A stretch of 47,034 nt of DNA, taken from the NCBI GenBank assembly GCA_947444925.1, contig CANFBW010000024.1:1-47034 (forward strand), given 5' to 3'. Positions 18,697-27,333 of this stretch are shown here, one piece after another; within the stretch, counting starts at the first letter, position 1, and every line of letters starts with the position of its first letter. Under the pieces are notes generated by a model. The model had not been told where the DNA came from. It ran no database searches and saw nothing but the letters and a program-made list of their open reading frames with translations. Both the position numbers and the translations under genes were made by a program. The stretch comes from Flavobacteriales bacterium (GTDB lineage: Bacteria > Bacteroidota > Bacteroidia > Flavobacteriales_C > GCA-002722245).

Positions 18697-19245
18697 ATGA
18701 GCGATATTAACGATGAGTTATTGAAAGCCATCAATAAGGAAAGTGTGAAAACGGTAAGTAACGATAGAGGTTACCGACGACACCAACTGATTGTTTTCAA
18801 ATTAGGCAACGAGGAATATGCACTGCCGATTGACCAAATAAAGGAAATTGTACTGACGCCTCCTATTACGAAGTTGCCACAAACCCCTGATTTTATCAAG
18901 GGTGTGGCCAACATCAGAGGAAACATCATTGCCATTGCCGATTTGGAAGAAAAGTTTGGCGTAACGCCCAATACCGACGAAGAAGAACGCAATAAAATAG
19001 GAATGTATACTTTGGTGATTGAGTCAGATGCCTTTAAAATTGGCATCTTGGTGAAATCGGTGCCAAATACATTGGCTGCATCGGATGATGAAATTGACGA
19101 CTCTCCAAATGTGGTACACGACAGTTCTTTGGACGACAATTACATCAAAGGAATTGTTAAGTCAGACAAGCGATTGATCATTCTTATTGATATTTTCAAA
19201 GTCATTAAGGAAGAGCTGATTGACAAGGCGACAAAAAAAGCATAA
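18697..19245 (+). CDS. cheW: Chemotaxis adaptor CheW
   Basis: 182 residues. After a polar N-terminus of about 28 residues comes a CheW domain: IVFKLGNEEYALPIDQIKEI, the LPQTPDFIKGVANIRGNIIAI block and VLVKSV-like strand (GILVKSVPNTL), then YIKGIVKSDKRLIILIDI. It couples the receptor to CheA. It begins 22 bases after the receptor stop. A strong hairpin follows before cheY. Confidence 0.95.
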   Translation: MSDINDELLKAINKESVKTVSNDRGYRRHQLIVFKLGNEEYALPIDQIKEIVLTPPITKLPQTPDFIKGVANIRGNIIAIADLEEKFGVTPNTDEEERNKIGMYTLVIESDAFKIGILVKSVPNTLAASDDEIDDSPNVVHDSSLDDNYIKGIVKSDKRLIILIDIFKVIKEELIDKATKKA

Positions 19246-19252
19246 AATTATT

Positions 19253-19297
19253 GTAAAATAAGTCGGCAAAAAGATAACCTTTGCCGGCTTATTTTAC
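19253..19297 (+). terminator. Strong hairpin between cheW and cheY
   Basis: An 18-base-pair stem (one G-T pair) with a 9-base loop aagataacc; arms gtaaaataagtcggcaaa and tttgccggcttattttac. It is terminator-like, but lies inside a co-directional operon. It may reduce read-through and set a higher level of receptor and CheW than of the downstream genes, or protect the 3' end of the upstream mRNA. A separate promoter in 19298-19357 is possible. Confidence 0.75.
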
Positions 19298-19357
19298 GTA
19301 ATGGGCTTTAGTAGTACATTCAAAAAAGTAACATTGAAAACCAGTAATATTTAAAAT

Positions 19358-19720
19358 ATGTCGAAAAAAGTTTTAATTGTTGATGACTCGCTTTACATGC
19401 GCACAGTAATCAAAGATGCCTTGGAAGGCGCAGGCTACGAAATTGTAGGACAAGCTGCCAACGGCGAACAAGCCATTGATTTGGCGATGGACTTACAGCC
19501 TGATTTAATTACCCTCGACAATATCTTGCCCGACATGATCGGTACTGATATTTTGGCGGTTTACAAAGAAGAAGGATTGACCTCGAAAGTCATTATGATT
19601 TCTGCTGTTGGACAGCAATCGGTGATTGATCAAGGAATGGCTTTAGGTGCCGACGACTATATCGTTAAACCCTTCACCCCTGAACAATTGATTGACAGGG
19701 TAAATAAGATTTGTCAATAG
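19358..19720 (+). CDS. cheY: Chemotaxis response regulator CheY
   Basis: 120 residues, one receiver domain: IVDDSLYMR (CheY-like acidic pair and Met/Arg), Asp in LITLDNILPD, Ser in MISAVGQ, Lys in IVKPFTPEQL. It is phosphorylated by CheA and probably acts on the motility machinery. No flagellar gene is present in the window, so the target may be the gliding or pilus apparatus. It is paralogous to the receiver at 16020-16388. Confidence 0.94.
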   Translation: MSKKVLIVDDSLYMRTVIKDALEGAGYEIVGQAANGEQAIDLAMDLQPDLITLDNILPDMIGTDILAVYKEEGLTSKVIMISAVGQQSVIDQGMALGADDYIVKPFTPEQLIDRVNKICQ

Positions 19721-19736
19721 ATAATCCCTTTCAATT

Positions 19737-20774
19737 TTGGAAAGAATAAGAATAGTAGTAATCGAAGACTCTGCTTTGATGCGACTGGTGGTTTCTGATA
19801 TTTTAAAGTCAGATCCCGAACTGGAAGTAGTGGGCATGGCCGGCAATGGAAAAGATGGTGTGGAGATGGTTGAAAAAACCCGTCCCCATGTTGTTATTAC
19901 CGACCTCATGATGCCTGAATACGACGGTTTGTATGCCATCAGAAATATCATGCGAAAAAACCCAATGCCCATTATGGTATTGAGCGGAGCCGGCGATGAA
20001 AGTTCGCAGGTGGTGTTTGAAGCCATGCAGGCTGGCGCTTGTGATTTTTTAGAGAAACCACAGCAAAAAGGAGCAGGAGGTGTACGCGGTGTGGACAAAG
20101 AATTGATCGCTATGGTGAAAGCCATTTCAAAAACAAAGGTCAATGCAGCAAAGGTATTGACGACCAATCAAAATACGCAGTTGCACAGTTTTGGTACAAG
20201 TTTGCCTTACGATGTTTTTGCCATTGGCGCCTCTACTGGGGGACCTGGTGCAATTGAAGAAGTAGTGCGTAAATTGCCGGGTAACTTTCCGGTGCCTGTA
20301 GTGCTGGCGCAACACATGCCAGCGAGTTTTATCACCTCTTTCGCAGCGCGCATCAATACGCTAACGCCTTTAAATGTAAAGGTGGCTGAAGAAGGAGAAA
20401 CTTTGCGTCCGGGTAACATTTACATCGCTCCCGGAACAGCAAATATGGAAGTGCAAAAAGTAGCAGGAAAAGTCATTGTAACGTTGAACAACAGAACCTA
20501 TACGGATTTTAACAATCCGTCCGTAAACTGTTTGTTTGAGTCGGTGGCCAACGTGTATAAAAATAAATCGATCTCTGTCATCTTAACCGGAATGGGTAAA
20601 GATGGTGCAAGAGGAATGAAAATGATGAAAGACGCAGGAGGTTACACCATTGCGCAAGACAAAAATTCTTGCGTGGTATACGGTATGCCTGCTGCGGCAG
20701 TTGAAATGGGCGGTGTAACACAGTCGGTTCGACTGGTGGATATATCAAGTTTTGTAGTGAGTTGTTTTGCTTAA
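19737..20774 (+). CDS. cheB: Chemotaxis methylesterase CheB
   Basis: 345 residues starting with TTG at 19737 (16 bases after cheY). An N-terminal receiver has the Asp56 motif VITDLMMP and Lys in LEKP. After a linker the C-terminal methylesterase/deamidase domain has the catalytic triad Ser166 (GASTGGPG), His193 (LAQHMP) and Asp289 (GMGKDGARG), each within three residues of the E. coli positions. It removes methyl groups from the chemoreceptor for adaptation and should be activated by CheA phosphorylation. The TTG start may lower its translation. Confidence 0.96.
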   Translation: MERIRIVVIEDSALMRLVVSDILKSDPELEVVGMAGNGKDGVEMVEKTRPHVVITDLMMPEYDGLYAIRNIMRKNPMPIMVLSGAGDESSQVVFEAMQAGACDFLEKPQQKGAGGVRGVDKELIAMVKAISKTKVNAAKVLTTNQNTQLHSFGTSLPYDVFAIGASTGGPGAIEEVVRKLPGNFPVPVVLAQHMPASFITSFAARINTLTPLNVKVAEEGETLRPGNIYIAPGTANMEVQKVAGKVIVTLNNRTYTDFNNPSVNCLFESVANVYKNKSISVILTGMGKDGARGMKMMKDAGGYTIAQDKNSCVVYGMPAAAVEMGGVTQSVRLVDISSFVVSCFA

Positions 20775-20791
20775 TTAATAACTAAGGGAGT

Positions 20792-23545
20792 ATGTCGAAA
20801 GAAGAAGAATACCAACAGGTTTTTTTAGCCGAGGCCAAAGGACTGGATGCCGATTTACAAGCGCATGTCGCTGCTTTAAAAAGCAATGCGTCAGATAAAA
20901 AAGCGGTGTCGGAGATTTTTAGATTGGTGCATACCATCAAAGGCAACGCCAACGCGCTGGGTTTTTCAGACATTGGTGATTTGGGGGAAATTATTGAAGG
21001 TATTTTTGCAGTGATTAAAAGTGCCGATGCTCCTTTGGATGCAATGCTGCTTGGTGATGTCGTGAAGGGAATTGAAAAAATGTCAGAACAAATTCACGCC
21101 ATAGATAAAGGAGAAAAAGTAAAATTCTTGCCCATTAAAACACGTTTGGGCATTGTGCTGAAAAAATTAAAACAAGGCGATGGCTTGGTCAGCGCCGATG
21201 CGCCAGCCCCTGTCGCTGTTGTTGAAGAAGTGAAAGCGGAAGTGGTGAAGGCTGTAGAAGAAGTGAAGGTGGAAGCAGTAAAAGTTGAGGTGGTGCCTGT
21301 TGCGGAAGCAAAGGCTGAGGAAGTAAAAACAGTTGTAGCGGAAGTGAAAGTAGCTGCACCTGCAGTAGATAAAAGTGCATTGGAAAATCAAGTAAAACAG
21401 ATGGTGGCCGACTTAAAAGCTGCCTTTGTGAATATCAATACCTTGCGCGACTTTTCAGCCTTGAGCACAGCACTTGCTGCAGTAGAAGCCGCTGGAAAGC
21501 AAGCCGAAGAAAAAGGCGTTGAGCAAATGAGTGCAGCATTTATCAGTTTTTTTAAAGAGCTGAATGCGGAAAAGTTGCTTTTAAATGACGAACATTCTGA
21601 AAACATTGATCCTGTGGTAGCCATCTTTGAAGAAGTGGGCGCTGCTTTAAAAACAGGTGAGAAAGTGAAATACGTGGCGGTGAAAGCGAAGTTGGGCGTT
21701 GTATTGCGCAAACTGAAGGAAGAAAATGCCGCGAATGCCAATTCTGGCGCACCTGCTGTTGAAGCACCAAAGGTAGAAGCCGTGAAAGTTGAAGCACCAA
21801 AAGTGGTGGCACCAGCTGCGGTTGCCCCAAAAGCAAGTGAGGGCGGATCATCGTCAACACCCGCCGGTTTTGAAGATAGCATTGACGATGATGTTAAAGA
21901 AGAATACAAAGAAATATTTTATTCAGAAGCCAACGAAAATCAAGAAGAGCTGAACCGTTTGTTTACCAAACTGGAACAAAATAAAAAGAACAAATCGGCA
22001 GTTGATGCTATCTTTCGCATTACGCATACCTTGAAGGGAAATGCGTTGGGTATTGGCCTTAAATCGGTGGGGGGAATGGCCCACGTGTTAGAAGACGTTT
22101 TTGGTGAGGTGCGCGAAGGCAAGCTGGAATTGACCGACGCGATATTCAAACAATTGTTCAAAGGCTTAGATACGCTAACCGCCCAAATACAAGCTTTAAA
22201 AACCAATGCAGTAGTGGAATACAAATGCATTAAAGGTGTGCTGCATTCTATTTTGAAAGGCGAATTCGACGAAAGTAAATTGGTGGAGGAGGAAGAAAAA
22301 GACGAAGACGACAGCAAAATGGTGTTTGCCGACTCTGTGCAGGTTCCGGTGAAAAAATTAGACGACCTCATGAATCTTGTGGGCGAGCTGGTGATCGAAA
22401 GAGACCGCTTGATATCCATGGTGAAAGACGATGCGGGCAATAAAAAGGTAGATTTTTCGCGCTTTGTGCGCATTACCTCCGACTTGCAATACTCGGTGAT
22501 GGATGTGCGCTTGGTGCAAATATCTTTCTTGTTCAATAAGTTCCACCGCGTTGTGCGCGATGCAGGAGCTATTGAAAAGAAGAAAGTGCAATTGGAACTG
22601 AAAGGAACTGAAACTGAAATTGACAGAAACGTGATATCGGTGATTTCTGATTCGATGATTCACCTCGTTAGAAACTGCGTGGGACATGGTATTGAAACTC
22701 CTGAAGAAAGAAAAGCAGCTGGTAAAAGTGAAGTGGGTACACTGACGTTGAACGCTAAAAATGAAAGCGACAATGTGATCATTCAAATTATTGACGATGG
22801 AAAGGGCATCAATCCAGCGGTCATTGGTAGAAAGGCGGTGGAGAAAGGATTGATCAGTGCAGAGGGTTTAAAAAGTTTGACCGACAAAGAGATTATTATG
22901 TATATTTTTGAACCTGGTTTCTCGAGTATGGATACGGTAACGGCCATTTCAGGACGAGGTGTTGGTATGGATGTGGTGCGCAAGTCGATTGACTCTATAG
23001 GTGGTAATGTTGAAGTAGATTCAGTGGTTGGAAAAGGTACTACCATTACTTTATTCTTGCCAAGTTCAATGGCGGTTAAAGGTACTCTTTTGTTTGAACT
23101 TGGTGACCAGGAATACGCCATGCCACTGGCATATACGGAGGCGGTAGTGTCGTTTAAGAAAAGCGATTTCCACAAGGTGAGTCAAGGTTTGATGGCGACT
23201 TATTTGAAAAAAAATATTTCCATTGTTTTCTTACACGATATTTTCAATGCGCACTTGGCTGGCAACAGAAATCGCTTGCACAAAAGTTTTGATGAGCTGG
23301 ATGAAGCGAAACAACTTGATGTAGTCATTGTAGCCTATGGTGGCAGAAACGTGGGATTTGTGGTGGACAAGCTTTTACAACAAAAAGAAATTGTGGAGAA
23401 GCCATTAATGAAACCTGTAAGTGATGTGCCTTTTGTAAGTGGTGTGACTATTTTAGGAAATGGAAAAGTATGTTTGGTGTTGAACGTGATGACGATAGTG
23501 CAGCATGTATTTATGCCTTCAACAAGAACCGTATTAATTGATTAA
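20792..23545 (+). CDS. cheA: Chemotaxis histidine kinase CheA with three HPt-like modules
   Basis: 917 residues, longer than the usual 650-700. HPt1 has His47 (LVHTIKGNAN). A Val/Glu/Lys/Ala-rich linker leads to a second HPt-length helical module (about 195-312) that lacks the His-x-x-Lys-Gly motif but ends in YVAVKAKLGVVLRKLK, matching the end of HPt1 (FLPIKTRLGIVLKKLK). After another Ala/Pro/Val linker, HPt3 carries His412 (THTLKGNALG). Then come the dimerisation domain (about 515-590), HATPase (IHLVRNCVGHGIE with N628 and H632; DDGKGINP; GRGVGMDVV), and the CheW-like domain (about 760-917). The N-box has Gly where Asp is usual (N-x-x-D-H-G). It phosphorylates CheY and CheB. Confidence 0.95.
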   Translation: MSKEEEYQQVFLAEAKGLDADLQAHVAALKSNASDKKAVSEIFRLVHTIKGNANALGFSDIGDLGEIIEGIFAVIKSADAPLDAMLLGDVVKGIEKMSEQIHAIDKGEKVKFLPIKTRLGIVLKKLKQGDGLVSADAPAPVAVVEEVKAEVVKAVEEVKVEAVKVEVVPVAEAKAEEVKTVVAEVKVAAPAVDKSALENQVKQMVADLKAAFVNINTLRDFSALSTALAAVEAAGKQAEEKGVEQMSAAFISFFKELNAEKLLLNDEHSENIDPVVAIFEEVGAALKTGEKVKYVAVKAKLGVVLRKLKEENAANANSGAPAVEAPKVEAVKVEAPKVVAPAAVAPKASEGGSSSTPAGFEDSIDDDVKEEYKEIFYSEANENQEELNRLFTKLEQNKKNKSAVDAIFRITHTLKGNALGIGLKSVGGMAHVLEDVFGEVREGKLELTDAIFKQLFKGLDTLTAQIQALKTNAVVEYKCIKGVLHSILKGEFDESKLVEEEEKDEDDSKMVFADSVQVPVKKLDDLMNLVGELVIERDRLISMVKDDAGNKKVDFSRFVRITSDLQYSVMDVRLVQISFLFNKFHRVVRDAGAIEKKKVQLELKGTETEIDRNVISVISDSMIHLVRNCVGHGIETPEERKAAGKSEVGTLTLNAKNESDNVIIQIIDDGKGINPAVIGRKAVEKGLISAEGLKSLTDKEIIMYIFEPGFSSMDTVTAISGRGVGMDVVRKSIDSIGGNVEVDSVVGKGTTITLFLPSSMAVKGTLLFELGDQEYAMPLAYTEAVVSFKKSDFHKVSQGLMATYLKKNISIVFLHDIFNAHLAGNRNRLHKSFDELDEAKQLDVVIVAYGGRNVGFVVDKLLQQKEIVEKPLMKPVSDVPFVSGVTILGNGKVCLVLNVMTIVQHVFMPSTRTVLID

Positions 23546-23553
23546 GATAAAGC

Positions 23554-24180
23554 ATGAGCAACGAAGAATTAAATAAGGAGAACGAGATGTTGGAGGCATT
23601 GATGAAAAGTGCTTTAGACAATTCTGCGCAAGCTTTTTCGGTGATGATCAAAAAGAAGATCGACCATCATTTTCATTTGGAGCGTTTTGATACGGCTACC
23701 GATTTGGAAGATATTTTGGCTATTTACCACGAAGGGCAATACACCGTGCTTGAAACCAAAATGCTGGGCGATTTGCGCGGCGTGTGCTATTTGATGATGG
23801 AGAAAACTACCTCTTCTCAAATTGCAGAACTGACCATTCCTGAGTTTTTAAAGGGGAAGGCCGACGCTGGTATGGCCGATGCCATGTTGCTTGAACTCGA
23901 CAATGTGTTGTCGGCTGCCACCATTACTGTTTTTTCAAATGCAATGAAGAAATCAACTTATGGCGGTGTTCCCGGAATGAAAAATTTGGCTTTGAATGAT
24001 TTGAATACCTTGTTGAATAAAGAATATGAGAAGTACAGAAAAGGAGAGTCGCCGTCACCGGGTCTTGTTGTTTACGCTGAATATTCAGTAGAGGGAGTGA
24101 CAGGCTTGCCTGGTTATGTGTGGGTTTTTAATGGTGATTTTTGCGATGTAGCAGTAAATCAAAGTATTTTGGTGGTATAA
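23554..24180 (+). CDS. CheC-family-like CheY-P phosphatase
   Basis: 208 residues, starting 8 bases after cheA. The CheC/CheX/FliY signature (Asp or Ser)-x3-Glu-x2-Asn-x22-Pro is met by Glu114, Asn117 and Pro140 (MLLELDNVLS to YGGVP), except that Ala110 replaces the leading Asp/Ser. An N-terminal equivalent (SALDNSAQAFSVM) keeps Asn23 but has Ala20 at the Glu position, so only one active centre seems intact. It probably hydrolyses CheY-P to end the signal. It is longer than typical CheX, with C-terminal strands (GLVVYAEYSVEG, GYVWVFNGDF). The next gene starts one base after its stop. The family assignment is by eye. Confidence 0.72.
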   Translation: MSNEELNKENEMLEALMKSALDNSAQAFSVMIKKKIDHHFHLERFDTATDLEDILAIYHEGQYTVLETKMLGDLRGVCYLMMEKTTSSQIAELTIPEFLKGKADAGMADAMLLELDNVLSAATITVFSNAMKKSTYGGVPGMKNLALNDLNTLLNKEYEKYRKGESPSPGLVVYAEYSVEGVTGLPGYVWVFNGDFCDVAVNQSILVV

Positions 24181-24181
24181 A

Positions 24182-26497
24182 ATGAAAGACAAAAAGAACA
24201 AAGGATTAAAAACAGGAATATTGCTTTTTCTGGCCCTGCTGATATCGGCACTGGCCCTTACTGTATTTGTGGTGACAATGTATTTCGTTGGCAATAGCAC
24301 GCACGTGCACTTGATACAAGTAGCTATGTTGGCGATTGTGATTTTGCTGCTCAGCGCCGTAATGGTGTTGAAAATGAAATTGCTCAATCCCCTGAACTAT
24401 TTAATGATGGCGCTGAAAAGCGTGGGGAGTAACCAAAAAATAAATCAGGAAATTATTAAAAAAACTTGGTTGGAAGACATGGGTAAAGATCTTGCCAAAG
24501 TGTCGGACAACATGGTGGAAGCAACAAAATTTGCTGTTGAAATTGGAGAAGGTGAATTTGACCGTGTGATTGAAAAAATTGACGAAGGTGATGCGCTGAA
24601 TATGGCGTTGCTCAACATGCGCGACAAGCTAAAGGAAGTTGCCGATCAAGAGAAAAAAAGAAATTGGGCCATTGAAGGTGTGGCTAAATTTTCAGAGATC
24701 TTGCGTCAAAGTCAAGACGACATCGAAGAGCTGTCCTACAATGTGATCAGTTCCTTAGTGAAATATTTGTCGGCCAATCAAGGCGGTGTTTTTTTGTTTC
24801 ACAACGATGGTACGCGTGCCGAAGATGGAATGCCCAACGGCACTGTTGAACTGATTTCATGTTATGCTTTTGAGCGCCGTAAATTTTTGAAAAATACTTT
24901 TGATGTCAATGAAGGTTTGGTGGGACAGTGTATTATTGAAGCCAACACGATTTACATTTCTGACGTTCCTGATTCTTACGTGAAAATTACGTCGGGACTG
25001 GGCAATGCCAATCCACGTGCTATTTTAATTTGTCCGCTTAAAGTGAATGATGAAATATACGGCGCCATTGAGCTTGCTTCTTTCAAGGCTTTTCAAGAGC
25101 ACGAAATTGCCTTTGTCGAAGAGCTTTGCGAAAGTATAGCCTCTACTTTAGCGTCGGCTAAAATGGGCATGAGCACTAAGAAATTATTGGTGGAAGCGGA
25201 GAAGGCGAACAAGGAGATGATGGAGAAGGAGGAGCAGATGAAGGACATTCAAAGTGAATTGAATGTGAAGTTGCAGGAGATCGATATTGAATCAAAAAAA
25301 TCTCAGAGTATCGCCGAGGCCATTAACAAAACCAATGCTTCTATTGAGTTTGATATGAATGGAAAGATCATAGGCGTGAATGAATTGTTTTTGGGCGTGA
25401 TGGGTTATACCAAAGCCGATTTGATTGGCAAATATGAAGAAGTTCTTTTGCCGGAAGCCGAAAAAAACAATCCTCAGCACGAAATGATGTGGGATTCGAT
25501 CAAGAAGGGACAGTATTTTTCGGGCGAGTTCAAAAGAAAAGGAAAACAGGGCAAAGACATTTGGATGAATGGTACCTACAATCCAATTTCCGATATACAC
25601 AACGTGCCCTACAAAGTTGTGAAGTTTGCGTCTTTCGTTACGGAGGCGAAGGAAATGGAAATGGATTTGAATGGTAAGCTGAGCGCTTTGAAAAACAGTG
25701 TGGGCGTGATTGAGATGAATCCTGATTTGACGTTTGCTTCGGTGAATCAATTGCTTTTAGACGTGATGGGATACAAACGCCTTGAAATTAGAAAGGCGAC
25801 CATTGAAATGTTTATTGGCAAGGAGCAATTTGATACGGCTGACTTTGCGGAGATGGCGAAGGAGTTACTCGCTGGAAAATTTCAACAGAAACTGTATCGT
25901 TTTTACAAAAAAGACAAGCCCAATGAAGAGCTGTATTACCAATGTACTTTAAGTCCAATCAACAACCTTTCGGGGCACGTGGTGAAGATCATGGTCATTA
26001 TGATTGATGTCACACAATCGGTGATCAACGAAAGAAAAATTAAGGAAGAATTAAAAGTAGCTTTGGAGAATTCGAACATGATCAAATTGTCGGATACTAC
26101 TAAAGATACCAAAGGAATGCTCAACGATTTAGATACGGCGCTGCACGAAATGAATCAAGGTGCGCTTGACGTTGAAAGCATGTTGAAGGCCGATAAAATA
26201 CCAATGCTAATTTTCAATCCGCAGACCTTGACGATTGAAAATACCAACGCTAAATTTGCGACCTTGTTTTTGAAAACGCCGCAAGATTTAAAAGCACTGA
26301 ATTTCTTTGCGCTCTTTGATGTGAAGAGCGAAGACCAGCGCGTATTCAACTTTGGTATGAATGAACTGAATGTGTTTAACTTGAATTTGAATACTACTGC
26401 TGACTTTGGCTCTGCCCCTGTTGGCGGCATCTTTACGCCCTTGTTGGGCAAATCGATGGACGACACGAAATATTGTTTAATAATATCTCAAATTTAA
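24182..26497 (+). CDS. Membrane GAF/PAS sensory protein of the che operon
   Basis: 771 residues. Two hydrophobic helices (about 11-34 and 43-64) form a membrane hairpin, followed by two HAMP-like helical stretches, a GAF domain (about 160-325), a coiled coil (about 330-375), two PAS domains (about 380-495 and 500-620) and a degenerate third PAS-like C-terminus. The GAF core reads ANQGG, CYAFERRKFL, EGLVGQ, DVPDSYVKITSGLG, PLKVNDE. The same pattern occurs in the proteins at 30767, 32728 and 33520. There is no kinase, methyl-accepting or cyclase output, so it must signal through contacts. It is translationally linked to both neighbours (1-base gaps), suggesting it is a component of the chemosensory array or feeds CheR. 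Confidence 0.85.
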   Translation: MKDKKNKGLKTGILLFLALLISALALTVFVVTMYFVGNSTHVHLIQVAMLAIVILLLSAVMVLKMKLLNPLNYLMMALKSVGSNQKINQEIIKKTWLEDMGKDLAKVSDNMVEATKFAVEIGEGEFDRVIEKIDEGDALNMALLNMRDKLKEVADQEKKRNWAIEGVAKFSEILRQSQDDIEELSYNVISSLVKYLSANQGGVFLFHNDGTRAEDGMPNGTVELISCYAFERRKFLKNTFDVNEGLVGQCIIEANTIYISDVPDSYVKITSGLGNANPRAILICPLKVNDEIYGAIELASFKAFQEHEIAFVEELCESIASTLASAKMGMSTKKLLVEAEKANKEMMEKEEQMKDIQSELNVKLQEIDIESKKSQSIAEAINKTNASIEFDMNGKIIGVNELFLGVMGYTKADLIGKYEEVLLPEAEKNNPQHEMMWDSIKKGQYFSGEFKRKGKQGKDIWMNGTYNPISDIHNVPYKVVKFASFVTEAKEMEMDLNGKLSALKNSVGVIEMNPDLTFASVNQLLLDVMGYKRLEIRKATIEMFIGKEQFDTADFAEMAKELLAGKFQQKLYRFYKKDKPNEELYYQCTLSPINNLSGHVVKIMVIMIDVTQSVINERKIKEELKVALENSNMIKLSDTTKDTKGMLNDLDTALHEMNQGALDVESMLKADKIPMLIFNPQTLTIENTNAKFATLFLKTPQDLKALNFFALFDVKSEDQRVFNFGMNELNVFNLNLNTTADFGSAPVGGIFTPLLGKSMDDTKYCLIISQI

Positions 26498-26498
26498 A

Positions 26499-27323
26499 AT
26501 GGCAGTTGAAATATCATTAGAAGAATTAGATGCCTTGTGTAACGCGATTAAGCAGCGCCATGGCATTGATTTTACCCAGTACGAGTCGGCATCATTTGCG
26601 AGAAGAGTATCACGTGCCATTGATTATTTCAAGATGGACAACTTAATGTCTTTGTGGCAAAAGATTCTGTCCGATAGAAACTTTATGTTTGATTTCGTTG
26701 ATGCGATTACAGTGGGCATGACTTCACTGTTTCGCGATCCGCAGTTTTGGAGAACCTTGAAAACCAAAATTGTGATGACCGAATTTAAAAACGCGACTTC
26801 AGTGAAGGTTTGGCACGCAGGCTGTTCAACCGGTGAAGAAGTGTATTCTTTTGGAATATTATTGCAAGATTGTAGGGTGCAAGAGAAATACAGGGCTTTG
26901 GCGACCGACTTGAATAGAAACTCTATTGAAGCTTGTAAAAAGGGATCGTACGATACGCTGACCATGGCTCAAAATGAAAAACAGTTGAAGGAGTACAATC
27001 CGTTTAAACAATTCAAAGATTTTTATACGCTTTCGGGAGATAGAAATTACATCCTGAAACCTGATTTGGTAAAACATGTTGAATTTAAAGTGGGCAATTT
27101 AACAACCGATCCCATCACCAGTAAATACGATATTATTTTTTGCAGAAACGTGATGATTTATTTTGACGATTCCTTGAAGCGCACCTTACTCGATAAATTT
27201 CACGATGCGCTTAATCCGGGTGGATTTTTAATCATTGGTTTCTTCGATTCGCTCGTGAATGTAATTGATAAAAACAAGTTTGAATTTTACGATTTGGGAT
27301 CGAAGATTTTCAGAAAAAAATAA
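26499..27323 (+). CDS. cheR: Chemotaxis methyltransferase CheR
   Basis: 274 residues. The N-terminal helical domain (SFARRVSRAID) is followed by the SAM-binding domain: VWHAGCSTGEEVYSFGI, ATDLNRNSIE, IIFCRNVMIYFDD, LNPGGFLIIG. It methylates receptor glutamates using S-adenosylmethionine, opposing CheB. It starts one base after the membrane GAF/PAS gene and is followed after 10 bases by the BLUF gene. Confidence 0.95.
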   Translation: MAVEISLEELDALCNAIKQRHGIDFTQYESASFARRVSRAIDYFKMDNLMSLWQKILSDRNFMFDFVDAITVGMTSLFRDPQFWRTLKTKIVMTEFKNATSVKVWHAGCSTGEEVYSFGILLQDCRVQEKYRALATDLNRNSIEACKKGSYDTLTMAQNEKQLKEYNPFKQFKDFYTLSGDRNYILKPDLVKHVEFKVGNLTTDPITSKYDIIFCRNVMIYFDDSLKRTLLDKFHDALNPGGFLIIGFFDSLVNVIDKNKFEFYDLGSKIFRKK

Positions 27324-27333
27324 TTGACCACTT

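Noticed and set aside
21167-21909. Minus-strand open frames inside cheA
   Set aside because: They come from the Ala/Val/Lys/Glu-rich linker codons and have low-complexity Leu/Phe/His composition.
24182-26497. Membrane GAF/PAS protein as a histidine kinase or chemoreceptor
   Set aside because: No HisKA, HATPase or methyl-accepting hairpin motif is present, and the C-terminus is PAS-like.
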